From: Micrococcales bacterium UBA7469
GTDB lineage: Bacteria; Actinomycetota; Actinomycetes; Actinomycetales; Microbacteriaceae
Assembly (NCBI GenBank): GCA_002479805.1
Contig: DLPB01000011.1
Span: 8,520-72,519 of the forward strand
Direction: 5' to 3'
Length of the DNA stretch: 64,000 bases
The first letter of the stretch is position 1. Every line of letters starts with the position of its first letter. Position numbers and translations under genes: made by a program. The notes under the pieces were generated by a model. It made no database searches. It had not been told where the DNA came from and was given only the letters and a program-made list of their open reading frames with translations. Shown here piece by piece: positions 1 through 7,926 of the stretch.

Positions 1-692
1 GCAACAACCCCGCCGGCAAGGACTCTGCTCGCGGCAGCGACCCGGTTGCCAGAGCCGGCAAATGGTTTAAGGAAGCCCTTGGTGCTGCCGGCAGCAAAGC
101 CGCTGTGACCAACGGAGTTGCACCAACCTCGGCAAAGGAGGTTGCCAAGGTTACCTCCAGGCCGATCAAGGAGTGGATCGACTACATGCTGGTGGTATCC
201 GACAACACCCTGGCCGAGGCCCTGGCCCGACTAGTTGCAGTTGACACCGGTTTTGGTTCTAGCTTTGCCTCCCTTGACGGCGCATACAAGCTGGCTCTGA
301 AGAACACTGGCTTGGACCTGAGCTCACTGCGCATCGAGGATGGCTCAGGCCTCTCCGATTACAACGCGGCATCACCAGCCCTAATCAACTCTTTGCTTGG
401 CCTGGTGCAAGCCGGCTATGGTGACTTCGAAGTCATAAAAGATGGCATGCCGGTGGCCGGAACCCCTGGGTCCCTTTCTTATCGCCTAGAGGATGCGGCG
501 GGCCGCATCACCGCAAAGACCGGGTGGATTCAGTCCGGCTACACACTTGCCGGATTCATGCAGACACCAGACGGTGGCAATTTGATTTTCACGCTGCTCA
601 ACCTCGGAAAAGTCTCCGAAGCTAATCGCGAGGCGATGGATGATTTGGCGATGGCGATTTACAACTGCGGCACCAAGCTCGGGAACGAGTAG
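1..692 (+). CDS. dacB: D-alanyl-D-alanine carboxypeptidase/endopeptidase, PBP4 (DacB) family, 3' part
   Basis: The C-terminal part of a penicillin-binding-protein-4 type serine peptidase, which trims or cleaves peptidoglycan peptides outside the membrane. The reading frame is open from base 3, so the start, signal peptide and SxxK motif lie upstream of the window. Visible here are the second active-site motif SDN (in VVSDNTLAE), the family signature DGSGLSDYN, and the third motif KTG (in ITAKTGWI). These fit the S13 family in sequence and spacing. The pncA gene begins 3 bases after its stop and may be co-transcribed. The family is secure; whether the enzyme acts mainly as carboxypeptidase or endopeptidase cannot be told. 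Confidence 0.85.
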   Translation, partial: NNPAGKDSARGSDPVARAGKWFKEALGAAGSKAAVTNGVAPTSAKEVAKVTSRPIKEWIDYMLVVSDNTLAEALARLVAVDTGFGSSFASLDGAYKLALKNTGLDLSSLRIEDGSGLSDYNAASPALINSLLGLVQAGYGDFEVIKDGMPVAGTPGSLSYRLEDAAGRITAKTGWIQSGYTLAGFMQTPDGGNLIFTLLNLGKVSEANREAMDDLAMAIYNCGTKLGNE

Positions 693-694
693 CG

Positions 695-1279
695 ATGGCT
701 CGGGCGCTGTTTGTCATAGATGTTCAAAACGACTTCTGTGAGGGCGGGGCCTTGGCTTGCCAGGGCGGTGCTCAGGTTGCCAGCAGCATCACAAATTACC
801 TTGTGGCCAATAGGCCCGGCTATGACTATGTAATCGCCTCCCGCGATTGGCACACGCCGCAAAGTGACAACGGCGGTCACTTCCCATCACCTGGTGCCGA
901 GCCGGATTTTGTGAACACCTGGCCGCTGCACTGCATCGCGGGGGAGCCGGGTGCGGAATATCATCCGAATCTAGATACCTCGCTAATCGATATCCATATC
1001 AAAAAGGGCCAGGGTCAACACGGATACTCAATTTTTGAAGGCGTTACCGATGGTGGCGAGAAGATTCAGCAGCTGCTTGGGCGTCTTGAGATTGTAGAGG
1101 TAGACGTGGTCGGGATCGCGACCGACTACTGTGTTAGAGCTTCGGCGCTAGACGCCAAGCAATTTGGTCTCGAGGTCCGGGTAATTACATCACTGACCGC
1201 TGGAGTGTCCGCAGCCTCAACCGAAGCTGCAATTGACGAGCTGGTTGATGCCGGCGTCAGAGTCGCGGCAACCGCCTAA
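695..1279 (+). CDS. pncA: Nicotinamidase / pyrazinamidase
   Basis: A 194-residue cysteine hydrolase of the isochorismatase fold, expected to deamidate nicotinamide to nicotinate in NAD salvage in the cytoplasm. The catalytic triad is visible: Asp9 in FVIDVQNDF, a Lys at 103-104 in HIKKGQ, and nucleophile Cys146 in GIATDYCVRAS. The metal site characteristic of true nicotinamidases is suggested by Asp51 and His53 (RDWHTP) and a following His. Length is usual for the family. It starts 3 bases after the dacB stop, and its 3' end overlaps the convergent galK end by 4 bases. Confidence 0.9.
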   Translation: MARALFVIDVQNDFCEGGALACQGGAQVASSITNYLVANRPGYDYVIASRDWHTPQSDNGGHFPSPGAEPDFVNTWPLHCIAGEPGAEYHPNLDTSLIDIHIKKGQGQHGYSIFEGVTDGGEKIQQLLGRLEIVEVDVVGIATDYCVRASALDAKQFGLEVRVITSLTAGVSAASTEAAIDELVDAGVRVAATA

Positions 1280-2415
1280 AACTCGCGCTTTGCGCCTTCT
1301 GATGGGGTAACCGAGAAAACTCTCGGTGCTTTGAACCCAGCCTTGGCAAACGCTGCCAGGCAGTTGGTCTCCAGTTCGGAAAGTTTGTCCTTGTGAATGA
1401 TTGCAATCGCAGCTCCGCCAAAACCACCACCGGTCATGCGCGCGCCAATGGCTCCGGTTGCCATCGCGGTCTCTACCGCTAGGTCAAGCTCGGCCACTGA
1501 GATTTCAAAGTCATCGCGCATCGAGGCGTGGGATTCCAAAAGCAATCTGCCAAGAGCTGCAAGGTTTCCTTCGCGAAGTGCGAAGAGCGTGTCCAGCACT
1601 CGCTGGTTTTCGGTAATGACGTGACGAACTCTTCTAAAAGTTTCGTCATCAAGTTGCGATTGAGCCCTGGGCAGGTCCGAGAGCGATAGCTCGCGAAGCG
1701 ATGCCACACCAAGCTGTTTTGCCCCAACTTCACAGGAGGTTCTTCTCGAGCCGTAACCGCCGTGAGCGTGAGAGTGAGAAACCTGAGTGTCGATCACCGC
1801 AACCACTAAATCGTGCTGGCTGAGGCCAAGGTCAACAACTGTGATCTCTAGATCTTGGCAGTCAATCAAAACCGCAGAATCGTCCTGCGCCATCATCGAT
1901 GCGGTCTGGTCCATGATTCCGGTTGGTGCTCCAACCACCTGATTCTCGGCCTGCTGGCCAATCAGCGCGAGCTGTTTGCGCTCCAGATTTGCACCCCAGA
2001 GCTGATTCAGCGCAATTGCCATCGCGCTCTCGATAGCGGCAGACGATGAAAGTCCAGCACCGATTGGGACATCCGAGGTGATGTAGCAATCAAATCCCGC
2101 GGTGGCGTACTGGCGCATGACCCATGCGACACCCAGTGGATAGAGGGCCCAATCCAGATCGGTTGGCTTGTCATCATCGAGCGAAATCTCATAGACCTTG
2201 CTGTCGATTTCGCTCACCACGCGGCAGCTGCGATCGCTGCGCAGCGAGACGGCGGCATAGGTTCGGTAGTTGATGCCAAAGGGCAGAACAAAGCCGTTGT
2301 TGTAGTCGGTGTGCTCGCCGATTAGATTTGCGCGACCTGGTGCGGACCATACTCCGGTTGGTGCGTATCCAAAACTTGCGTGAAAGCCGGCTTGTGCCTT
2401 GGCGGTCAAATTCAC
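1276..2415 (-). CDS. galK: Galactokinase
   Basis: A 379-residue GHMP kinase that phosphorylates alpha-D-galactose to galactose 1-phosphate, the first committed step of the Leloir pathway. The galactokinase signature GRANLIGEHTDYNNG lies at residues 27-41 and the glycine/serine-rich ATP loop GAGLSSSAA at about 119-127; a C-terminal GARMTGGGFGG loop is also present. The ATG overlaps the galT stop by 4 bases (ATGA), so galT and galK form a translationally coupled operon in the order galT-galK. No galE is visible in this window; the epimerase must be elsewhere. Confidence 0.95.
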   Translation of the reverse strand: MNLTAKAQAGFHASFGYAPTGVWSAPGRANLIGEHTDYNNGFVLPFGINYRTYAAVSLRSDRSCRVVSEIDSKVYEISLDDDKPTDLDWALYPLGVAWVMRQYATAGFDCYITSDVPIGAGLSSSAAIESAMAIALNQLWGANLERKQLALIGQQAENQVVGAPTGIMDQTASMMAQDDSAVLIDCQDLEITVVDLGLSQHDLVVAVIDTQVSHSHAHGGYGSRRTSCEVGAKQLGVASLRELSLSDLPRAQSQLDDETFRRVRHVITENQRVLDTLFALREGNLAALGRLLLESHASMRDDFEISVAELDLAVETAMATGAIGARMTGGGFGGAAIAIIHKDKLSELETNCLAAFAKAGFKAPRVFSVTPSEGAKREF

Positions 2416-3491
2416 TGCATGACCTCTCTGAGTCTTTGCGCTGCTGCTTCCGGAGTTATGTCTCCCACCCAGGCACCCATGGCGGCCTCTGAGCCGGCCA
2501 GGTATTTGAGCTTGTCGGCTGCACGTCTTGGAGAGGTGATCTGCAGCATCAATCGGAACTGGTTTCGCTTTTCAACCTTTGGCGCTTGGTGCCAAGCTGC
2601 AATGTATGGGGTTGGGCTGTCGTAAAGCTTGTCGACTCCTTGAAGCAGGGTCTTGTAAAAGGCAGCCAGGTCTGCAGCTTCAAATTCGTTGAGCTGCGAG
2701 AGGTCTTGAATTGCTCGCTTTGGCAGCGCGTGAATTTCGATTGGCCACCTAGCAGCAAATGGCACGTAGGCGATGAAGTGCTCGCTCTCTAAAATCACTC
2801 GGTCGCTAGCGGCCTCAAAGTCGTAAAGCTCCTGGAAGAAATTAGGACCAAATTTTTCAATCGACGCTAAAAGCTGCTTGGTCTTTGGAGTCACAAATGG
2901 GTAGGCGTAGATCTGACCGTGTGGGTGGTGCAGGGTGACGCCGATCTCCTGACCGCGGTTTTCAAATGGGAAAACTTGAACCACGCCAGGTTGGTTGTAG
3001 AGGTCGCGGGTGCGATCGCTCCAGGCCCTGATAACCGTTTCGATTCTGCTGATCGGCATCGAACCGAGGCTGCCCTCATGTTCTGGGCTAAAAACCACTA
3101 CCTCGCAGCGACCAAATGCGGTCGTCGAAAAACCAAAGGGAGAACTGGAGACCTCTTCGATTTCACCAACCCCCGGCCCAAAAGCCGGACCCTTGTTCTC
3201 GAAAACCGCGACGTCAAAGTTGTCGGGTAGCTCCGAGAGGTTGGTTTCGGTGGTTGGGCAAAGCGGACAGGCATTTGCCGGTGGTAAAAAGGCTCGGGTT
3301 TGACGATGGCTTGCCACTGTTATGTAGTCGCCGGTCAGCGGATCAAAACGCAAATCAGCGGTCTGAGGCCGGAGGTCTGTTTCGCGCAAATCTGGCTTGC
3401 GAACCATGGGGTGCGTCGAGTTAACGTCGTCAAAATAGAAGAGGTCGCGACCATCAAACAGCTTGGCTGCGATTCGCTCTCTCTTGGACAA
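2412..3491 (-). CDS. galT: Galactose-1-phosphate uridylyltransferase
   Basis: A 359-residue HIT-superfamily transferase that exchanges UMP between UDP-glucose and galactose 1-phosphate. The nucleophile motif H-P-H is at residues 189-191 (LHHPHGQIY), and CPLC at 75-78 supplies two probable zinc ligands. The start is TTG at 3491, preceded by a good ribosome site (GCAGGAGT, about 6 bases upstream), so the TTG is preferred. It is the first gene of a galT-galK operon. The upstream gap is shared with the divergent araA. Whether the arabinose operator in that gap affects galT is unknown. Confidence 0.95.
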   Translation of the reverse strand: MSKRERIAAKLFDGRDLFYFDDVNSTHPMVRKPDLRETDLRPQTADLRFDPLTGDYITVASHRQTRAFLPPANACPLCPTTETNLSELPDNFDVAVFENKGPAFGPGVGEIEEVSSSPFGFSTTAFGRCEVVVFSPEHEGSLGSMPISRIETVIRAWSDRTRDLYNQPGVVQVFPFENRGQEIGVTLHHPHGQIYAYPFVTPKTKQLLASIEKFGPNFFQELYDFEAASDRVILESEHFIAYVPFAARWPIEIHALPKRAIQDLSQLNEFEAADLAAFYKTLLQGVDKLYDSPTPYIAAWHQAPKVEKRNQFRLMLQITSPRRAADKLKYLAGSEAAMGAWVGDITPEAAAQRLREVMQ

Positions 3492-3650
3492 TCTGACTCC
3501 TGCTCTAAGTTTCGGTTAAGAATACGCTCAAAAACGAACAAATTCGAAACCACTAATTATCAATTTAATAAGCACTCGCATTCGACTAACTGGTCGCTAG
3601 TGAAATAAAACCGTTATCCCCCCGGCCAATAAGACTCCTTGCGAAGCGCC

Positions 3651-3666
3651 ATGTGAACGCTAACAT
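3651..3666. promoter_or_regulatory. Probable AraR-type operator upstream of araA
   Basis: The imperfect palindrome ATGTGAACGCTAACAT has 6 of 8 positions symmetric and a CG centre, as in LacI-family operators. Closely related palindromes stand before araB (7889-7904) and the sugar transporter (10282-10297), giving the shared core TGTnAnCGSTAACA. It lies 35 bases before the araA start, where a bound repressor would block transcription. The 160 bases between galT and this site hold promoter sequence for both directions, but no hexamer pair could be assigned convincingly. Confidence 0.7.
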
Positions 3667-3701
3667 TGCAGGCACAGGCAGCGTTGCAATTAGGGAGTGT
3701 C

Positions 3702-5201
3702 ATGTCAGGCAAGAACTTCGAAATTTGGTTTGTTACCGGAAGTCAAAATCTCTACGGCGAGGAGACTCTTCGCCAAGTTGCCGAACAATCCCAACTCGTA
3801 GTCGATCAATTGGCCAAGGGCCTAAGTGCAGGCGTCAAGCTGGTCTGGCAGCCGGTTGTGAAGTCCAATGAAGAGATTCGCGCCACCTTGATGGCTGCTA
3901 CCGCCAGCGAAACCTGCGTCGGTGTAATCACCTGGATGCACACCTTCTCCCCGGCAAAGATGTGGATCAACGGCCTAGAGCTATTGAAGAAGCCGCTACT
4001 TCACCTACACACCCAGGCTGGGCAGTCGCTACCTTGGTCCACCATCGACATGGACTTCATGAACCTAAACCAGGCTGCTCACGGTGACCGTGAATACGCC
4101 CACATCCTCAGCCGGATGGATGTTGCCCGCAAAGTAGTGGTCGGGCACCCCACCGATCAGCGAGTGCAGGGTGAGGTTGATGCTTGGGCCTATGCAACCT
4201 TGGGTTGGCAGAAGTCTCAGCATCTGAAGCTTGCTCGCTTTGGTGACAACATGAGGTATGTGGCAGTTACCGATGGAGACAAAGTTTCTGCTCAAATGAC
4301 ATTTGGTATGTCGATCGAGCAGCTAGGCGTGAACACGCTGGTTGATGCTGTCGCAAAGGTGACCGATGCCGAGGCCGAAAAGCTCTGCCAAGAGTACGAG
4401 GCGCTATACGACGTAGCAGCTGAACTGCGCGCAGGCGGTGCCCGTCACGACTCACTGGTTTATGGCGCAAAGATCGAGATCGCACTGCGCGGAATCTTGG
4501 AGGCCGGCGGTTACTCTGCCTTCACCTCGAACTTCGAAGACCTCGGCGAGCTAAAGCAGCTGCCTGGTCTTGCGGTACAGCGATTGATGGCGGATGGCTA
4601 TGGCTTTGGTGGCGAGGGTGACTGGAAGACCTCTGCGCTTCTGGCAATCATGAAGGCTATGACTCCAGCTGATGGCGGCACCTCATTCATGGAGGACTAC
4701 ACCTATCACTTTGGTCCCGGCACCCCAAAGGTGCTGGGAGCTCACATGCTCGAGGTTTGCCCAACTATCTCTGGGCAGAAGCCGCGCATTGAGATTCACC
4801 CGCTCGGCATTGGCGGAAAGGAAGATCCGGTTCGCATGGTCTTCACCGCAAAGCCGGCTAGCGGCCGCGTGGTTTGCCTAACCGACCTAGGTGGCCGCTT
4901 CCGCATGATCTCTAACGAGATCAAGATTGTTGAGCCAACCGAAGATTTGCCTAACTTGCCGGTTGCTAGGGCGGTTTGGGAGCCGGCTCCAAGCCTTGCG
5001 GTATCGGCTGAGGCCTGGATGCTTGCAGGTGGCAGCCACCACACGGTCTTGACCAACTCGGTATCCGAGGCCACCATTCAGGACTTCGCACGCATCGCTG
5101 GAGTGGAACTTGTGAACATTGATTCCAGCACCACCTCAGTCTCGATTCGCAAGGAACTGCAGTGGTCTTCGGCCTACTACCGATTGGCTGCCAAGCTCTA
5201 A
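3702..5201 (+). CDS. araA: L-arabinose isomerase
   Basis: A 499-residue enzyme that converts L-arabinose to L-ribulose, the first step of bacterial arabinose catabolism. The N-terminus (FEIWFVTGSQNLYGEETL) is the classic AraA beginning, and the conserved segments around the catalytic glutamates (FGGEGDWKT and FMEDYTYHF) are present. Length matches the roughly 500 residues usual for the family. The open frame extends to 3666, but ATG 3702 is chosen: AGGGAG lies 5 bases before it, and the extra 12 residues would run into the operator. Its partners araB and araD lie 2.7 kb downstream on the same strand. Confidence 0.96.
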   Translation: MSGKNFEIWFVTGSQNLYGEETLRQVAEQSQLVVDQLAKGLSAGVKLVWQPVVKSNEEIRATLMAATASETCVGVITWMHTFSPAKMWINGLELLKKPLLHLHTQAGQSLPWSTIDMDFMNLNQAAHGDREYAHILSRMDVARKVVVGHPTDQRVQGEVDAWAYATLGWQKSQHLKLARFGDNMRYVAVTDGDKVSAQMTFGMSIEQLGVNTLVDAVAKVTDAEAEKLCQEYEALYDVAAELRAGGARHDSLVYGAKIEIALRGILEAGGYSAFTSNFEDLGELKQLPGLAVQRLMADGYGFGGEGDWKTSALLAIMKAMTPADGGTSFMEDYTYHFGPGTPKVLGAHMLEVCPTISGQKPRIEIHPLGIGGKEDPVRMVFTAKPASGRVVCLTDLGGRFRMISNEIKIVEPTEDLPNLPVARAVWEPAPSLAVSAEAWMLAGGSHHTVLTNSVSEATIQDFARIAGVELVNIDSSTTSVSIRKELQWSSAYYRLAAKL

Positions 5202-5203
5202 CC

Positions 5204-6067
5204 ATGACTTCGCAAACTTTGACCATTACCAATGGTGACGCTGCCGCTGTTGTCAACTTGGTGGGATTGGCTTTGGTGGGCTTGCGCTTTGGCGAACACG
5301 AGGTAATTCCAGAAACCGATCTTGGGCCCAAGGTGTTCGCCGGAACGCTGCTGACCCCTTGGCCAAACCGAGTCGAGGGCGGGTCATACGTTTTTCAGGG
5401 CCAGCGTTATCAGCTCGAGGTGCGTGACGGCAAAGGCAATGCGCTGCACGGCATGGTCGATGAGAATCTGGCCGAGGTGCTTGATGCGAAAACCGGCTAT
5501 GCTAAGTTGCAAACTGAGGTATTGCCAACCGCGGGGTATCCCTGGCAGCTAAGAGTCGAGGCGGAGTTTGATCTCACGTCGAGTACTTTGACCATTAGTT
5601 ATAAAATCACCAACCTCAGCGAGCTACCGGCCCCAGTTGGCATCGGAAGTCACCCTTACTTCCCATACACCGATGGCACAACTATCGAGATCAACGCAAA
5701 AACTGCTGCCATCCACGGTCAGAACATGATTCCGATTGGAAAGCAACCCGCTAGCGAACTTGGTCTTGGCCCAGGGCGCAAAGCTCTGGTTTCTGATTTG
5801 AAGTTAGACACTCAATTTTCCGAACTCGCGGATCCAGTGGTCAGCATCACCAATGAGCGTTTTGGCTATGAGGTTTGGCAGCAGGATGCCAACTGGCTGA
5901 TGGTCTATAACACCCAGGTTTTCCCATGGGCAACGGGGACGGGAAATGCCATCGCAATTGAACCGCAAACTTGCCCGGCAGATGCCTTCAACACCGGTGA
6001 GGATCTGCGCGTAATTGCCAGCGGCGAGAGCACTTCGATGCGCTGGGGAGTAAGACTTCGAGGATAG
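5204..6067 (+). CDS. Aldose 1-epimerase (mutarotase) family protein
   Basis: A 287-residue galactose-mutarotase-like enzyme that would interconvert sugar anomers. Family motifs are GNALHGMV (substrate His), GIGSHPYF and, near the end, AIEPQTCPADAFNTGEDL with the catalytic Glu. The start chosen is ATG 5204, two bases after the araA stop; a longer frame begins inside araA and is unlikely. No good Shine-Dalgarno precedes it, so translation is probably coupled to araA. Given its position between galTK and the arabinose genes, the substrate may be arabinose, galactose or both; this cannot be decided from sequence. Confidence 0.88.
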   Translation: MTSQTLTITNGDAAAVVNLVGLALVGLRFGEHEVIPETDLGPKVFAGTLLTPWPNRVEGGSYVFQGQRYQLEVRDGKGNALHGMVDENLAEVLDAKTGYAKLQTEVLPTAGYPWQLRVEAEFDLTSSTLTISYKITNLSELPAPVGIGSHPYFPYTDGTTIEINAKTAAIHGQNMIPIGKQPASELGLGPGRKALVSDLKLDTQFSELADPVVSITNERFGYEVWQQDANWLMVYNTQVFPWATGTGNAIAIEPQTCPADAFNTGEDLRVIASGESTSMRWGVRLRG

Positions 6068-6077
6068 GGTTTACGTC

Positions 6078-6434
6078 ATGAAGTGGACTTTGTTTGGCAA
6101 GCGCCCAACCAACCCGGCTCCTAGTTGGACCGGTGCGGTTTTGGCATTTATCTTTGCCAGTCAGACCTTCATCGACTCTTCAGCTGGTTACCCGCAGTAC
6201 ATGAGTTTTTTGGCTTTTGGAACCGGGTTTTGGTTTTTGTATCAGGGCATTAGAGCTAAGGCGCTGTTTGCGTTTTTGTTTTTGCCGGTCGCTTCGCTCT
6301 GGCTACTGCCACTTTTGGCGATCGACCCTTTTTCCAAAATGAACGCGATTACCTTTACGGCACACTCACTATTGGCACTGCTGTTTGGCGTCGCGGCCTA
6401 CACATACACGGCTCGGGAGAGAGTGCAGAAGTGA
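6078..6434 (+). CDS. Small integral membrane protein of unknown function
   Basis: A 118-residue hydrophobic protein not assigned to any family. About three to four membrane segments are visible (residues about 18-32, 43-60, 62-80 and 90-108), with a short basic N-terminus (KRPTN) and C-terminus (TARERVQK). TAGGGT ends 7 bases before the ATG and there is no ribosome site, a leaderless-type arrangement in which the -10 box includes the stop of the preceding gene. It overlaps the next gene by 4 bases (GTGA), forming a small unit with it and the LacI-type regulator inside the arabinose block. A link to sugar use is positional only. Confidence 0.7.
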   Translation: MKWTLFGKRPTNPAPSWTGAVLAFIFASQTFIDSSAGYPQYMSFLAFGTGFWFLYQGIRAKALFAFLFLPVASLWLLPLLAIDPFSKMNAITFTAHSLLALLFGVAAYTYTARERVQK

Positions 6435-6853
6435 GCGACAATTTCGTAGGCTTTGCGCAATCTCCAAAAGCCGATCCAAATCGCAAATTGGAGACCCTGA
6501 GTTTTGAATTTCAATCTATGAGAGATATCAAGCAGGCCATTCAGCTGCTGTCAACCGAATCTGGGCTGAGCAGCTGGCTTGGGAAATTAGCCAAGTTTGA
6601 TTTTCGTCAGGGTGCAAAGCTTCGATATGGCGATGAAGCTCATGGAGCCACCTTCGCACTAATTCAAATTCCAAAGCGTTTCGTGTTGATTGCAGAAACC
6701 CTAGGCGAGGTTGATCTTCGTTTTCGAGAGCAAAGGTCTGGATGTCAGCTATCCCTCAGCGTAAAAAGAGCCTTGCTTCCCCAGGAGTACGACGCCTGGG
6801 TGAATGAGGTATCGGCAATCGCAAAAGTCTTTGGAGAAGTAGCAAATGGCTAA
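6431..6853 (+). CDS. Unknown protein, possibly SRPBCC/AHSA1-like
   Basis: A 140-residue soluble protein with a GTG start overlapping the previous stop (GTGA). The order of features resembles the START/SRPBCC fold (AHSA1 branch): an N-terminal strand (KLETLSFEFQS), a helix ending in LSSWLGKLAKF, a central FDFRQGAKLRYGD stretch, then a strand pattern and a C-terminal helix (YDAWVNEVSAIAKVFGE). No catalytic motif is visible, and the assignment is tentative. The last 8 bases overlap the start of the regulator gene, so the two are very likely co-translated. Confidence 0.6.
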   Translation: MSDNFVGFAQSPKADPNRKLETLSFEFQSMRDIKQAIQLLSTESGLSSWLGKLAKFDFRQGAKLRYGDEAHGATFALIQIPKRFVLIAETLGEVDLRFREQRSGCQLSLSVKRALLPQEYDAWVNEVSAIAKVFGEVANG

Positions 6854-7856
6854 CCCAAAGCAGGCGAATATCTACGACGTGGCCCGGTTGGCCAAGGTCT
6901 CGCACCAGACCGTATCGAGAGTTCTGAACAACAATCCATCAATTCGCCCAGAGACCAAAACCCGAGTACTGAAGGCAATGGAGTCACTCGGCTATCGACC
7001 ATCGCTTGCGGCAAGAGCGCTCGCTTCCTCACGCTCCAAGATGCTCGGAATTTTGTCCTCCGACACCGACTTCACCGGACCTGCCGCCATGGTGCATCAC
7101 ATGGAGGCGGCAGCCCGCGCTCAGGGCTACTTTGTGGTGACGGTTGGCATCGATGCCAACGACGAGGAGTCGGTGCAGTCCGGAATTGATCACCTGATGA
7201 AACTGGGTATTGAGGGTCTGGCACTGGTAACCCCGCAGTTGCGAGCGGTGGAGATTGTCAGGGCTGCAGTATCCGGAATTCCGGTGGTGACGCTCGACAG
7301 CATGTATCGCATGGATGAGTTGGCAGTTTCGGTAGATAACTTTGCCGGTGGCGCAGCTGCCACCCAGCATCTAATTGATCTTGGACACCGCAACATCGTT
7401 CACATTTCTGGCCCGCAAGGCTGGTTTGAGTCGACCACCAGGGCTGCCGGTTACACCGCCACCATGCTGAATGCGAATCTCACCCCGCAAGTGTTGGACG
7501 GCGATTGGCAAATCGATACCGGTTACCGCATCGGCAAGAAGTTGGACATCGAATCAAAGGGCGTCACCGCGCTGTTTGTCGCGAATGATCGGATGGCATT
7601 TGGTCTGCTGCACGCTATGCGCGAGCGCGGTATCGAGGTGCCGGAGCGACTTAGCATCGTTGGTTTTGATGACTTAGAGGAGTCAACCTATAGCTCGCCA
7701 CCGCTAACCACCTTGCGTCAAGACTTCAAGGAATTGGGCAACCGAGCAATGAACCTGTTGCTCTCAGAGATTTCCGGAACCTCGACTAAAAAGCTTGATC
7801 GACTGATTCCCGAGCTGATTAAGCGTGGCTCTACCGCAGCGGTGCCAAAGTTATAA
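6846..7856 (+). CDS. LacI-family transcriptional regulator, probable arabinose repressor
   Basis: A 336-residue LacI/GalR repressor. The N-terminal helix-turn-helix is clear (YDVARLAKVSHQTVSRVLNN, about residues 9-28), followed by a hinge region (LGYRPSLAARALAS) and a periplasmic-binding-protein-like sugar domain ending in the typical DDLEESTYSSPPLTTLRQD. Placed between araA and araB on the same strand, it is the obvious candidate to bind the three related palindromes at 3651, 7889 and 10282. LacI-type arabinose repressors (AraR) are known from corynebacteria; equivalence here is inferred. It overlaps the preceding gene by 8 bases. Confidence 0.9.
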   Translation: MANPKQANIYDVARLAKVSHQTVSRVLNNNPSIRPETKTRVLKAMESLGYRPSLAARALASSRSKMLGILSSDTDFTGPAAMVHHMEAAARAQGYFVVTVGIDANDEESVQSGIDHLMKLGIEGLALVTPQLRAVEIVRAAVSGIPVVTLDSMYRMDELAVSVDNFAGGAAATQHLIDLGHRNIVHISGPQGWFESTTRAAGYTATMLNANLTPQVLDGDWQIDTGYRIGKKLDIESKGVTALFVANDRMAFGLLHAMRERGIEVPERLSIVGFDDLEESTYSSPPLTTLRQDFKELGNRAMNLLLSEISGTSTKKLDRLIPELIKRGSTAAVPKL

Positions 7857-7888
7857 AAGCGTGATGGTTTTTGCCCTGATTTGGGGCG

Positions 7889-7904
7889 ATGTTATCGCTA
7901 ACAT
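7889..7904. promoter_or_regulatory. Probable AraR-type operator upstream of araB
   Basis: ATGTTATCGCTAACAT is the most symmetric of the three sites (7 of 8 positions) and shares GCTAACAT exactly with the araA site. It lies 22 bases before the araB ATG, and its right half contains a TAACAT hexamer that could be the -10 element, so binding would exclude polymerase. Confidence 0.75.
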
Positions 7905-7926
7905 TTAGAGGTCGGACGGAGTTGTC

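Noticed and set aside
3535..3546. The inverted repeat CGAACAAATTCG upstream of galT as an operator
   Set aside because: Only 4 bases per arm, no second copy seen, and no galactose regulator nearby.
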